NCBI GenBank assembly: GCA_965230535.1
Contig: OZ246010.1
Location: 620,001 to 684,000, forward strand
Length of the DNA: 64,000 bases
Direction of reading: 5' to 3'
Source: JAUILH01 sp965230535
GTDB taxonomy: Bacteria; Bacteroidota; Bacteroidia; Flavobacteriales_D; JAUILH01
Shown piece by piece: positions 1-8,841 of this stretch (its first letter is position 1; the number at the start of each line of letters is the position of its first letter). The notes under the pieces were generated by a model that was given only the letters and a program-made list of their open reading frames with translations, did no database searches and was not told the origin of the DNA. The translations under genes were made by a program, and so were the position numbers.

Positions 1-103
1 GTAAAGGACTAAATCTCTCTTTTACATATATATTGCTTAATTTACTTTCATTTTACGAAAGTTCTTTCTTAATTTTACGAAATGCATATACAAAAAATAG
101 GTC

Positions 104-646
104 ATGCTAGAAACCAAGAGAGTTTTGCTAAGAAAGATTGAACAAGAAGATAGTGGGGAAGTCTTTAGATATAGATCTGATTCAAAATCGAATAAATATC
201 AGGGATTCATTCCAAGTTCTATTCGGGAGGTTAATGATTTTATATCTCGAACTCCCAATGAAATCAATACTCCGGAATCTTGGTTTCAATTGGTCATTAC
301 TGAAAAACGAAAAGAGTTAATCATTGGTGATATAGGACTCCATTTTTTCGGCAAGGAGAACAAACAAGTTGAGTTTGGTTGTACTTTGGATAAAGATTTT
401 CAGAACCAGGGATACGCAAATGAAGCTATAAATTGTGTAATTAAATACTTATTTGAAGAGTTAGAAAAACATAGAATTATAGCTTCAATTGATCCAAGAA
501 ACGTGAGTTCTATAAGCCTAGCGAAGAGAATTGGGATGCGCAAAGAAGCGCACTTTATCAAGAGTTTATATATAAATGGAGAATGGGTTGATGATGTAAT
601 CTATTCATTACTCAGAGAAGATTGGAATAATGGCTATTGTAGATAA
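104..646 (+). CDS. GNAT N-acetyltransferase, RimJ/RimL type
   Basis: A 180-residue single-domain protein of the Acetyltransf_3 (RimJ/RimL-like) family, which transfers acetyl from acetyl-CoA to an amine, often a protein N-terminus or a small molecule. The opening LETKRVLLRKI and the acetyl-CoA loop QNQGYANEAI (about residues 104-113) are typical, as is the late N-x-x-S-x-x-L-x-x-x-x-G-M segment. The length is usual for the family. The substrate cannot be read from the sequence. The stop lies 17 bases inside the next gene if that gene starts at 630, so the two are probably co-transcribed. The upstream 100 bases show no clear TANNTTTG box. Confidence 0.85.
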   Translation: MLETKRVLLRKIEQEDSGEVFRYRSDSKSNKYQGFIPSSIREVNDFISRTPNEINTPESWFQLVITEKRKELIIGDIGLHFFGKENKQVEFGCTLDKDFQNQGYANEAINCVIKYLFEELEKHRIIASIDPRNVSSISLAKRIGMRKEAHFIKSLYINGEWVDDVIYSLLREDWNNGYCR

Positions 647-1601
647 TATCAACAGTTCATGTGTCGATATGAAGAAATTCAATGAACACTTATTTAAATA
701 TCTGCGTAATGAAGATGCTCCACTATACAAAGACGTGATAGAACATCTTTCGAATAGTATTGGAAAGCAGATCAGATCCAAACTCTCACTTTTATCAGCT
801 AAACTGGAAGGTGAATTAAACTTCAAGAGCTATCAGGCTGCAATGGCTGTAGAGATTATCCATACCTCATCCTTACTGCATGACGACATTGTCGACAATG
901 CAAATGAAAGAAGAGGACACCCTTCAGTTAATACTAAATGGGGAAACAAAGTTGCATTGTTTTCAAGTAATGTAATGAATATGAAAGCTATTCTTCTAAA
1001 TCTGAACGAAGAGAATATTGAGATTCTGAAGGCATACACAAGAATTATTGAACCACTGGTTAATGCTGAAATACTTCAACTAAAAAAAACGAATAAACTC
1101 AATACAAATGAAAGTACTTACTATGACATTATTCATGCGAAGACTGCTTTGCTTTTTGGAGCTTCCTGTGAAGCAGGTTTCAGGTCAACAAGCAAGAATG
1201 TTTCGAAAGCCCTTAAAACAAGAGAAATAGGCGAAAACATAGGAATGGCGTTTCAAATAAAGGACGATTTGTTTGCTTATGAAGATAATAACTCGGGAAA
1301 ACCCGACCATAACGACTTCTATGAAAGGAAGCTTACACTTCCCTTAATCTATACAATTAACACTACTTCCTGGTTAACTAAAAGAAAACTTATCAGATTG
1401 ATAAAAAGTAACCACCTTAATGATGACAAAATTTTTAGTATTAAGGAAACTGTGAAAAGCCATGGTGGAATAAAATATGCCAAAGAAAAAATGCAGGAAT
1501 TCTCTCAAAAAGCATTAAATACCTTGCAAGAGTTTTCACCTTCCCCAGCAAGAGACGAAATAACAAAAATCATTTCCTTCTCTATGAATAGAAATTTTTA
1601 A
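630..1601 (+). CDS. Divergent polyprenyl synthetase family protein
   Basis: Trans-isoprenyl diphosphate synthase fold, 323 residues. The first Asp-rich motif is intact (HDDIVD followed by RRG, about residues 88-98), and a K-T pair is present in HAKTALLFGASC. Other landmarks are altered. The usual GKxxRP is GKQIRS. The GDYLL segment after the first motif is replaced by SSNVM. The second Asp-rich motif is DDLFA instead of DDxxD. The family normally builds C15-C40 prenyl diphosphates for quinones or terpenoids; here the altered second motif makes activity or chain length uncertain. The ATG at 630 overlaps the acetyltransferase gene; an ATG at 669 would remove the overlap. It may be a specialised or partly degenerate paralogue. 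Confidence 0.8.
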   Translation: MAIVDNINSSCVDMKKFNEHLFKYLRNEDAPLYKDVIEHLSNSIGKQIRSKLSLLSAKLEGELNFKSYQAAMAVEIIHTSSLLHDDIVDNANERRGHPSVNTKWGNKVALFSSNVMNMKAILLNLNEENIEILKAYTRIIEPLVNAEILQLKKTNKLNTNESTYYDIIHAKTALLFGASCEAGFRSTSKNVSKALKTREIGENIGMAFQIKDDLFAYEDNNSGKPDHNDFYERKLTLPLIYTINTTSWLTKRKLIRLIKSNHLNDDKIFSIKETVKSHGGIKYAKEKMQEFSQKALNTLQEFSPSPARDEITKIISFSMNRNF

Positions 1602-1626
1602 ACAAACAGGTATCACCTACAATACT

Positions 1627-2304
1627 CTATGAGTTATCCGCTGCAAAGAGGTACTTATTGGGACTCACAATATTTGTTTTTACAGCATAAAGCACAATCC
1701 CGGCAGTATTCTTAACGCCTAATTTTTGCATGATATTTTTGCGGTGAGTTCCAACTGTATGGCTACTGATACATAGTCTATCAGCAATCTGACCATTTGT
1801 GTATCCCTCAGCAATCATACCAATAATTTCCTGCTCTCTTTGAGAAATGGTAACCGGCTCACAGGAAAACGAGTCCATATCAATGTCTTCAATATTGATA
1901 TTTTCCTCGGCAATTTTCTCAAGTATCTTACCACAATAGAAATTGTTTCCGGCTGCCGTTTCCTTAACTGCATCAATGATCTCCTGAAGTTCACAATCCT
2001 TTTTCACATGGCTTTTTATTCCACTCCTTAAAGCATGTACCATGGTCTGTGCACTTTGGTCCTGAGTGATGGCCACAAAGTTGATATTGGGTTGTGATTC
2101 TTTGATTTCATTTACCACATCAATGGTAAAGCCGGGAGACGAGTAGTCAATTAACACTACGTCCGGCTCAAAAGCTTCTGCCTGTTTGATGAGGGAACCA
2201 TTGTCTATTGCTTCTCCTGCAATTTCAAAATTTTCCAGTGTACTCAAGACGCCTCTTAGTCCTACCCGAATCAATTCATTGCTATCTGCCAGAAGTACCC
2301 TCAT
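1627..2304 (-). CDS. Response regulator, NarL/LuxR family
   Basis: A 225-residue two-domain transcription factor. The receiver domain covers about residues 1-120, with the likely phospho-acceptor D53 (VLIDYSS), T80 and K100 in the expected places. A LuxR-type helix-turn-helix fills about residues 153-215 (SQREQEIIGMIAEGYTNGQIADRLCISSHTV split around the recognition helix). Phosphorylation by a sensor kinase would normally promote dimerisation and DNA binding. No histidine kinase lies next to it, so the partner is unknown; the propeller sensor at the end of the window is far away. It is convergent with the polyprenyl synthetase gene and downstream of rnz. Confidence 0.92.
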   Translation of the reverse strand: MRVLLADSNELIRVGLRGVLSTLENFEIAGEAIDNGSLIKQAEAFEPDVVLIDYSSPGFTIDVVNEIKESQPNINFVAITQDQSAQTMVHALRSGIKSHVKKDCELQEIIDAVKETAAGNNFYCGKILEKIAEENINIEDIDMDSFSCEPVTISQREQEIIGMIAEGYTNGQIADRLCISSHTVGTHRKNIMQKLGVKNTAGIVLYAVKTNIVSPNKYLFAADNS

Positions 2305-2377
2305 TAATTATTTAGAATCATTATAGATAGTAAAAGTAAGCTCTGAGAACGAACAATACAAATTCAATTACACACAA

Positions 2378-3295
2378 TTAATTTGTGATTTCAACGATCA
2401 TTCCGTCTTCAGCAGCTGTGGTCTCCCGGAAGATAGTTTGGGCTTCTTTTACAAGTGGTTCAGAATCAGCATAACGAGCAGAATAATGACCTATTAGTAA
2501 TCTTTTCACTTCTGCCTTAATGGCAATCTTAGCAGCATCCAAAGCGGTTGAGTGAAATGTTTTAACTGCCCTGTCTCTTAAACTCTCAAGGAAAGTAGCT
2601 TCATGATACAAGAGATCAACTCCTTTCACATAATCGGCGACAGGTTCATAATAAGTTGTGTCTGAACAGTAAGCATAAGATCTGGTTGGAGGAGGATCTT
2701 TGCTTAAAAGTTGATGGCTGATTAACTCTCCATTTTCATTCTCAACATCATTGCCCTGTTTCACCTTATTAGCATAGGCTATTGACACACCATATTTCCT
2801 CATTTGTGCCATTTGAAGACGTCTTTCCATCGGTTTTTCCTCAAACAAAAAACCATGGCATTTTATCCTGTGTTTAAGCGGGAATGCATACACCTTTGAC
2901 ACAGAGTTCTCAAATATCATGGTCTTTTCCTTAAGATCAAGTTCCGTAAATATCAGCTCATAATTAAGATGTGCCTCACTCAACCTTAGCTGTGTTTTAA
3001 TGAACTCCTCAATTCCTACCGGACCAAATATTTCTAATGACTTAGTTCTTCCAAGCAGATGGTAGGTACTCAGCAAGCCAATCAAACCAAAGACATGGTC
3101 TCCATGCAGATGACTAATAAAAATTTGATTGATCTTTTGAAACTTAACTTTATACTTCCTCAGTTGAATCTGAGTTCCTTCACCACAATCTACCAGAAAG
3201 TGATGGCTCCGCAGGTTCACAACCTGAGCACTTGGTCGTCTGGCCAAAGTTGGCGCAGCTGAACCACATCCCAATATGACTACTGAAAATTGCAT
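2378..3295 (-). CDS. rnz: Ribonuclease Z (tRNA 3'-end processing)
   Basis: Metallo-beta-lactamase-fold endonuclease that removes 3' trailers from tRNA precursors. The zinc motif is seen as SHLHGDH with H62, H64, D66 and H67, and later ligands fit HRIKCHGF, SDTTYYEP and the GHYSARY segment. At 305 residues it has the standard short (bacterial homodimer) length. The ATG at 3295 sits directly behind an AT-rich hairpin whose T-run on the minus strand runs into the start codon. The gene follows the pyrR-pyrB-STAS-T9SS genes in the same direction, but the hairpin suggests separate or regulated expression. Confidence 0.95.
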   Translation of the reverse strand: MQFSVVILGCGSAAPTLARRPSAQVVNLRSHHFLVDCGEGTQIQLRKYKVKFQKINQIFISHLHGDHVFGLIGLLSTYHLLGRTKSLEIFGPVGIEEFIKTQLRLSEAHLNYELIFTELDLKEKTMIFENSVSKVYAFPLKHRIKCHGFLFEEKPMERRLQMAQMRKYGVSIAYANKVKQGNDVENENGELISHQLLSKDPPPTRSYAYCSDTTYYEPVADYVKGVDLLYHEATFLESLRDRAVKTFHSTALDAAKIAIKAEVKRLLIGHYSARYADSEPLVKEAQTIFRETTAAEDGMIVEITN

Positions 3296-3330
3296 AAAAA
3301 ACCCGACAATCTCATAAGGAGAATGCCGGG
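3296..3330 (-). terminator. Hairpin plus T-run between T9SS gene and rnz
   Basis: On the minus strand a 12-pair stem (one G-T wobble, one T-T mismatch, loop CTTAT) spans 3330 to 3302 and is followed by six T. The T-run ends at the rnz start codon at 3295. It looks like an intrinsic terminator for the gene ending at 3349, but its position makes a leader role for rnz possible. Confidence 0.6.
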
Positions 3331-3348
3331 AAAAAAAATAAAGTTATG

Positions 3349-4095
3349 TTATCGAACCATCATCTTCTTACCATGGCTTACGTAGCCATTGTCGATGGTA
3401 TACAAGTAAATTCCTGATTTAAGATCTGAAGCATCAAATCCAATTCTGTTGTGACCTCTCTTTGCCGACAGATTCTTAGTGTACACTACTTCTCCAAGCA
3501 AATTCATTACAGAGAAAGTAATGCTGGTATTAGAGCCACTGTTATAATCAATGTAAGTAATCTCATCAACAGGATTTGGTACATTTTGCTTCATCTCTAT
3601 CTTCTCAATCTCCTGTGTTGGTACACTTAGACTTGCCGAATCAACCACATCAATCTTATAATAGGTCAAGGTTGACTGCTGAGAAATGATAGAATATGCT
3701 GTTAAATCAATTGTAAGGTTGTAGGTTCCAATTTCTGCGTTAGTAGGATTTGTAAGACTATAAATTCTGGCACATGAAGTAGCTCCTCCATAAAACACAC
3801 AGTCTGGATGTAAACATTCGTAAGTAAACCCAGGAGGTAAACCCGAAATATTGTCGATTACAATACTATCGATCGGCACTGTTTGAGGGAAACCTGGAAC
3901 AATCTCCACGACCGTATCCACTGGTACCACAGCAGTAATTACTTGTTCGTAAGGGTTGTAAGTAAAAGACGTTGCAAAGTTTGTAGCGCTATCCGGATAG
4001 ATTCCCGGCGTTGTAAACTGAGGATCCGGAGAACATTGAGCTCTTAAACCGGATATACTTAAAATAAAAAGAGTAGCGAGTAGAAAATGCTTCAT
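3349..4095 (-). CDS. Secreted protein with T9SS type A sorting domain
   Basis: A 248-residue secreted protein. A signal peptide (MKHFLLATLFILSISGLRAQ) is followed by an Ig-like or lipid-binding-like beta region of unknown function containing three cysteine-bearing segments. The last 80 or so residues are a type A sorting domain: NVPNPV, then MNLLGEVVYTKNL, GIYLYTI and a KKMMVR tail. The T9SS would carry it across the outer membrane and remove the domain. The middle part is not recognised. It follows the STAS gene by 11 bases and so may be the last gene of the pyrR-pyrB-STAS unit, with the hairpin at 3330 as the terminator. Confidence 0.85.
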   Translation of the reverse strand: MKHFLLATLFILSISGLRAQCSPDPQFTTPGIYPDSATNFATSFTYNPYEQVITAVVPVDTVVEIVPGFPQTVPIDSIVIDNISGLPPGFTYECLHPDCVFYGGATSCARIYSLTNPTNAEIGTYNLTIDLTAYSIISQQSTLTYYKIDVVDSASLSVPTQEIEKIEMKQNVPNPVDEITYIDYNSGSNTSITFSVMNLLGEVVYTKNLSAKRGHNRIGFDASDLKSGIYLYTIDNGYVSHGKKMMVR

Positions 4096-4106
4096 AGGCT
4101 TGTAGT

Positions 4107-4469
4107 TTAGTTGTTGTCTCCGGCATTCAGATCTGCCAACATGCCTATTCCCTCTTCTGCAGTAGCTGAAATATTCAAAACTGTATGCAATTGTGAGATG
4201 GTAATTAGCTTCATCACTGAATCCTGTAGACCCGTTAGAATAAATGATCCATTCGCTCCTTTACACAATCTGTTTGCAACAAGAATTGCGCTCAATCCGG
4301 AAGAATCACAATAGCGGGTATCACTTAAATCAATGATGATATTGCTCACCCCTTGCTTGTTTAAATAAACCAATTCTCCTTTCAGTTCTGGCGCATTTCC
4401 AGTATCCAATTTATCCACCTTTGATTTGATCAAAGTATAGTCATTGTGCGTCTCCTTTTCAAAATTCAT
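4107..4469 (-). CDS. STAS-domain anti-sigma factor antagonist-like protein
   Basis: A 120-residue single STAS domain of the SpoIIAA/RsbV type. The phosphorylatable serine motif DSSGLSA sits at residues 55-61, where partner-switching kinases act in the family. Such proteins bind an anti-sigma or HATPase kinase in a phosphorylation-dependent way. No kinase or SpoIIE-type phosphatase gene is nearby, so the partner must lie elsewhere. It is 35 bases after pyrB on the same strand and 11 bases before the T9SS gene, which suggests co-transcription. The window also holds two SiaC-type proteins from the same style of signalling. Confidence 0.88.
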   Translation of the reverse strand: MNFEKETHNDYTLIKSKVDKLDTGNAPELKGELVYLNKQGVSNIIIDLSDTRYCDSSGLSAILVANRLCKGANGSFILTGLQDSVMKLITISQLHTVLNISATAEEGIGMLADLNAGDNN

Positions 4470-4504
4470 TTCTCTAGCGCTTTTCTCAAAGTTAATATTT
4501 TTTT

Positions 4505-5434
4505 TTAGCGATTGATGTTTGAAGCCAGCAAATATATCACGGCCATACGAATCGCCACTCCATTTTCTACTTGATTGAGGATAATAGACTGGTCTGAATC
4601 GGCTACTTCACTGCTAATCTCAACCCCTCTGTTTATAGGTCCCGGATGCATTACCACAATTTCTTTGTCGAGCTTATTCAGATGCTCCATTGTGAGTCCA
4701 AATAACATAGAATATTCTCTCAGAGATGGGAAATATTTGATGTCCTGACGTTCCAACTGAATTCTAAGCATATTGGCTACATCACACCATTCAAGAGCTT
4801 TTTGAAGGTTGTGTTCTACCTTAACTCCAAGCGAATCTATATATTTTGGAATGAGTGTGGTTGGTCCGCAAACCATCACCTCTGCTCCTAACTTTTGAAG
4901 GGCGTAAATATTGGACAGGGCTACTCTACTGTGTTTAATGTCGCCAACAATAACAACCTTCTTCCCCTCAACACTTCCCAGTTTTTCTCTAATCGAATAA
5001 GTGTCCAGTAAAGCCTGCGTAGGATGTTCGTGTGTCCCGTCTCCGGCATTGATAATCTTGGCATCAATGTGTCTGGACAAAAATTCATGCGCCCCGGGAT
5101 TCGGATGTCTCATCACCACCATATCCACCTTCATAGACAGGATATTATTCACTGTATCGATGAGTGTCTCCCCTTTTTTCACAGAAGAAGAGGCAGCTGA
5201 AAAATTCACCACATCTGCTGACAAACGTTTCTCGGCCAGTTCAAAAGATAGTCTGGTTCTTGTTGAATTTTCGAAGAATAAATTAGCGATGGTGATGTCT
5301 CGAAGAGATGGAACTTTTTTAATGGGACGATTCAATACATCTTTAAAACTATCTGCTGTGGTGAAGATCATTTGAATGTCCTTCTCAGTCAAATCCTTGA
5401 TCCCTAATAAATGTTCCACACTTAGTCTATCCAT
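4505..5434 (-). CDS. pyrB: Aspartate carbamoyltransferase catalytic subunit
   Basis: Makes N-carbamoyl-L-aspartate from carbamoyl phosphate and aspartate, the committed step of pyrimidine synthesis. The carbamoyl-phosphate loop STRTR is at residues 57-61, followed by SFE. The family motifs VVMRHPNPG, HEHPTQALLD and VMHPGPINRGVE are all present. At 309 residues it is the typical catalytic chain. The start overlaps the end of pyrR by 8 bases, so the two are translationally coupled. No pyrI regulatory chain gene is in the window. Confidence 0.97.
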   Translation of the reverse strand: MDRLSVEHLLGIKDLTEKDIQMIFTTADSFKDVLNRPIKKVPSLRDITIANLFFENSTRTRLSFELAEKRLSADVVNFSAASSSVKKGETLIDTVNNILSMKVDMVVMRHPNPGAHEFLSRHIDAKIINAGDGTHEHPTQALLDTYSIREKLGSVEGKKVVIVGDIKHSRVALSNIYALQKLGAEVMVCGPTTLIPKYIDSLGVKVEHNLQKALEWCDVANMLRIQLERQDIKYFPSLREYSMLFGLTMEHLNKLDKEIVVMHPGPINRGVEISSEVADSDQSIILNQVENGVAIRMAVIYLLASNINR

Positions 5435-5978
5435 GATTTTCCATGCTTCTATAAAGTTTCACACTGTCTTTTCCTTCAAGCTCTTTCCATTCAACCAATA
5501 CACGTTCTGATTTCAATGAATCAACTGATGAACCGATATAATTTGGTTTGATTGGCAGCTGGGCACTAAATCTTCTTTCGATCAGACACAACAACTCAAC
5601 AGACAAGGGCCTACCAAATGCCAGTAGCGCGTCTAGTCCTGAACGACTCGTTCTTCCAGTATAAAACACGTCATCCACTAAAATCACGTGTTTATTCTCG
5701 ATGACGAAATCGATATTTGTGGCACTGGGAATGATTGGTTTATCCCGTCTTCTGAAATCATCTCTGTAAAAAGTGATATCAAGACCTCCAATATCTACAT
5801 GGTGTCCATTGATCTTTTCCAAAACGGATTTAAGGCGGTTGGCCAGATATATTCCTCTTGGTTGAAGACCTATGATGACTGATTTTTGGAAGTTCGAATG
5901 TTGTTCGATAAGCTCGAAAGCAAGTCTGTTGATGGTGAGTTCCAATTGTTTTTCACCTATGATCTCAATCTGCTCCAT
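5427..5978 (-). CDS. pyrR: PyrR: pyr operon regulator / uracil phosphoribosyltransferase
   Basis: Type I phosphoribosyltransferase fold, 183 residues, with the PRPP-binding motif VILVDDVFYTGRTSRSGLDA at about residues 95-114 and GLQPRGIYLANRL earlier. In Gram-positive bacteria PyrR binds pyr mRNA attenuators and has uracil phosphoribosyltransferase activity. Here it is the first gene of pyrR-pyrB, which supports a pyrimidine role. I see no clear anti-terminator leader in the 70 bases before its ATG; a hairpin that belongs to the rpsA terminator lies just upstream. Whether it regulates RNA in this phylum cannot be told from the sequence. Confidence 0.95.
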   Translation of the reverse strand: MEQIEIIGEKQLELTINRLAFELIEQHSNFQKSVIIGLQPRGIYLANRLKSVLEKINGHHVDIGGLDITFYRDDFRRRDKPIIPSATNIDFVIENKHVILVDDVFYTGRTSRSGLDALLAFGRPLSVELLCLIERRFSAQLPIKPNYIGSSVDSLKSERVLVEWKELEGKDSVKLYRSMENHG

Positions 5979-6050
5979 TCAAATTAGATTGCACAAATAT
6001 AGTATTTACAGCGGACTATTTGGTTTTTTAGTTCAGAGTAATTTAAAAGA

Positions 6051-6090
6051 CAAAAAAAATCCCGTTCCGAGAAATCGAAACGGGATTTAA
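6051..6090 (-). terminator. Rho-independent terminator of rpsA
   Basis: Perfect 10-bp inverted repeat AAATCCCGTT / AACGGGATTT (6057-6066 and 6079-6088), extended inward by CGA/TCG. On the minus strand it is followed by a run of T at 6058-6052. It lies about 20 bases after the rpsA stop and before pyrR. Confidence 0.85.
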
Positions 6091-6107
6091 ATATTGAGAA
6101 AAGGTTC

Positions 6108-8036
6108 TTATTTACCTTCCATCTTATCTTTTAGTGCTGCAAGAGCATCCAAGTCACCAAGTGTGGTCTTCTCGTTTCTCTCGTTGATGTTTTTCACAGC
6201 TCTAGAAGTAGACTTACCTTTACCTTTAGGCTTCTTGTCATCACTTCCACTTTCGTGGTCATCACTAATTGTTTCATCAAAAGTAGCTGTGTGAGAGATA
6301 ACAATTTTCTTTCCTTCTTTGTTGAATTCAAGAACTTTGAAATCCAAAGTCTCATCTACTTTAGCATTTTTACCATCTTCTTTCTTAAGGTGTTTCTTAG
6401 GACAGTATCCTTCTACACCGTAAGGCAATGAAACGATTCCATTGGCACCAGCCATATTGATGATAGTTCCCTGGTGAACAGAGTCAACAGTGAATACACC
6501 TTCGAATACATCCCATGGATTTTCTTCAAGTTGCTTGTGACCTAGAGATAATCTTCTGTTTTCAGCATCCACTTCCAACACGATTACTTCCATTTCATCT
6601 TCTACTTTACAGAATTCAGATGGGTGCTTGATTTTCTTAGACCAGCTTAGGTCAGAGATATGGATCAATCCATCAACACCTTCTTCAAGCTCAACAAACA
6701 CACCAAAGTTGGTGAAGTTTCTCACTTTTGCTGTATGCTTAGAGTCAACTGGATATCTTGTATCAATTCCATCCCATGGATCTGGCATCAATTGCTTCAT
6801 ACCTAGAGACATCTTTCTGTCTTCTCTGTCTAAAGTCAATACTTCAGCTTCTACTTCATCTCCTACTTTAAGGAAATCCTGAGCTGATCTTAAGTGCTGA
6901 GACCAAGACATTTCAGATACGTGGATTAGACCTTCTACACCAGGAGCGATTTCAACAAACGCACCGTAATCAGCAAGAACAACCACTTTACCTTTTACCT
7001 TGTCTCCAACTTTAAGACCTTCTTCCAATTTATCCCATGGGTGATCTTGTAGTTGTTTAAGACCTAATGCAATTCTTCTCTTGTCATCATCAAAATCAAG
7101 AATTACAACGTTGATCTTCTGGTCAAGTTCAACCATTTCTTCCGGGTGATTAACTCTACCCCAAGAAAGATCCGTAATGTGAATCAAACCATCTACACCA
7201 CCTAAATCGATGAATACACCGTAAGATGTGATGTTCTTAACAGTTCCTTCCAATACCTGTCCTTTCTCAAGTCCGGAAATAATATTTTTCTTTTGTTCTT
7301 CAAGTTCTGCTTCAATCAACGCTTTGTGAGATACTACAACGTTTTTGAATTCGTGGTTGATTTTAACCACTTTGAACTCCATGTTTTTACCAACATAGAT
7401 ATCGTAATCTCTAATTGGCTTCACATCAATTTGAGAACCTGGTAAGAATGCTTCAATACCGAATACATCTACAATCAAACCACCTTTAGTTCTGCACTTA
7501 ACAAATCCAGTGATTACTTCACCTGTTTCAAGTACTTCATTTACCTTGTTCCAAGCCTGGTGAACTCTAGCCGTTCTGTGAGAGATCACTAACTGACCAG
7601 TGTTGTCTTCCTGAGAGTGAACAAACACGTCAACAGTGTCACCTACAGCCAATTCAGGATTATATCTGAATTCGTTTGCCGCAATTACACCTTCCGACTT
7701 ATAACCAACATTGATTACAACTTCCTTCTTGGTTAACGCTACAACAGTACCCTGAATCACTTCTTTCTCAGCAATCTGAGTCAAAGTACCTTCGTACATG
7801 TTATCGTACTCTTTTCTTTCGTCTTGAGAATACTCAATTCCCTGCTCATAGCCAACCCAATCGAAATCTTTGTCAGGAACCGGTGCTGGTTCTGGAGCTT
7901 TCTTAGATTCTTTTTTAGGAGTTTCGGCTTTAGCCTCTTCTTTTGCAGGAGCTTCTGATTTTGCTTCTACTGCTTCCGCTGTATTTTCTACAGTTTCCTC
8001 AGCTTTTTCAGCTGATTCTTTTTTGTCTTCTGCCAT
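6108..8036 (-). CDS. rpsA: 30S ribosomal protein S1
   Basis: RNA-binding ribosomal protein that helps bind mRNA to the 30S subunit. The 642 residues hold six S1 (OB-fold) repeats from about residue 88 to 590, with the repeated signatures GVFIDLGGVDGLIHITDLSW, GAFVEIAPGVEGLIHVSEMSW and GVFVELEEGVDGLIHISDLSW. In front is an Ala/Glu/Lys-rich leader of about 65 residues, common in Bacteroidota S1. Behind is a charged tail. It stands alone with a consensus promoter upstream and a strong terminator downstream. Confidence 0.97.
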   Translation of the reverse strand: MAEDKKESAEKAEETVENTAEAVEAKSEAPAKEEAKAETPKKESKKAPEPAPVPDKDFDWVGYEQGIEYSQDERKEYDNMYEGTLTQIAEKEVIQGTVVALTKKEVVINVGYKSEGVIAANEFRYNPELAVGDTVDVFVHSQEDNTGQLVISHRTARVHQAWNKVNEVLETGEVITGFVKCRTKGGLIVDVFGIEAFLPGSQIDVKPIRDYDIYVGKNMEFKVVKINHEFKNVVVSHKALIEAELEEQKKNIISGLEKGQVLEGTVKNITSYGVFIDLGGVDGLIHITDLSWGRVNHPEEMVELDQKINVVILDFDDDKRRIALGLKQLQDHPWDKLEEGLKVGDKVKGKVVVLADYGAFVEIAPGVEGLIHVSEMSWSQHLRSAQDFLKVGDEVEAEVLTLDREDRKMSLGMKQLMPDPWDGIDTRYPVDSKHTAKVRNFTNFGVFVELEEGVDGLIHISDLSWSKKIKHPSEFCKVEDEMEVIVLEVDAENRRLSLGHKQLEENPWDVFEGVFTVDSVHQGTIINMAGANGIVSLPYGVEGYCPKKHLKKEDGKNAKVDETLDFKVLEFNKEGKKIVISHTATFDETISDDHESGSDDKKPKGKGKSTSRAVKNINERNEKTTLGDLDALAALKDKMEGK

Positions 8037-8129
8037 TGTGGTCAGATTTGTATCTCATCACTTAATCGGATTGGATGAGAGAAATTTAACTTAGGTCCCG
8101 ATAAACCATAATTATCCCTAATGGGGGCG

Positions 8130-8160
8130 CAAAGATAGGACCTTTTTGAGGAAGACACAA
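8130..8160 (-). promoter_or_regulatory. rpsA promoter (TTG-N20-TATCTTTG)
   Basis: On the minus strand TTG at 8160-8158, a 20-base spacer and TATCTTTG at 8137-8130 match the Bacteroidota consensus TTG-N17-23-TANNTTTG. The expected transcription start near 8125 gives a leader of about 90 bases before the rpsA ATG at 8036. Confidence 0.6.
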
Positions 8161-8208
8161 TATTACAGCACTTTTTATGGAATTTTTGTTTTTATGCCCC
8201 AAATCAAT

Positions 8209-8841
8209 ATGATCAAAACCAATAAATCTGCAATAGTAGCAGCTCTTTTCTGCCTTATTTCCTGGGCAACCATTGCTCAATCAGAAACTTCCACCGATTT
8301 TGCACCGGAGGAAACAAAATTCCATGGTGAAAAACCAAATAAAATGTTCCACTCAAAGTCAATTTCTAAATCACTCGGAGCCACTCCCGCTGGTACTTCT
8401 ACTTACTATATGTTTACCGGATTTAATCCGGAAATACGTTTCAATAAAGGCACACATGTTGGCGCCTCATATACTTTAATGTCTTTAACAGGCGGATTTG
8501 GGATTGCCGCCTATGGTGTTTCTTTGGGAGTTAACGGAGACGTTCGAAATTCTGTATACGAATGCAAAGCCTCTATGTACTTTGCTGCAGTTCTACTTGC
8601 CGTTGGTGTGGATCTCAAGTTAAATTTCACGCGTAAATTTTACGAACGGGATCAACGAATCAATTCTATAAGGCCCGAATTAGGTCTGGCGCTTGGACCA
8701 ATTTTCTTTAACTATGGCTACGACATATTTCTTGGAAAGAAGCCAGACGTGTTGGGCAGAAACAACTTTAGCATAACGACATACATTCCTCTCTTTAAAA
8801 TCAAGGAAGAATCATTTGGCCCTCTCGAGTATGCTTATTGA
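8209..8841 (+). CDS. Secreted protein of unknown function, tandem paralogue 1
   Basis: About 210 residues, not matched to a family I can name. A signal peptide begins at the ATG at 8209 (MIKTNKSAIVAALFCLISW, ending ATIAQ). The longer reading frame from 8146 starts with TTG and would run through the rpsA promoter, so it is unlikely. The mature part is rich in Gly and alternating hydrophobic residues, with SIRPELGLALGP and TTYIPLFKIKEE, which suggests a small outer-membrane or periplasmic beta structure. It is clearly paralogous to the next gene and overlaps it by 11 bases. Confidence 0.7.
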   Translation: MIKTNKSAIVAALFCLISWATIAQSETSTDFAPEETKFHGEKPNKMFHSKSISKSLGATPAGTSTYYMFTGFNPEIRFNKGTHVGASYTLMSLTGGFGIAAYGVSLGVNGDVRNSVYECKASMYFAAVLLAVGVDLKLNFTRKFYERDQRINSIRPELGLALGPIFFNYGYDIFLGKKPDVLGRNNFSITTYIPLFKIKEESFGPLEYAY

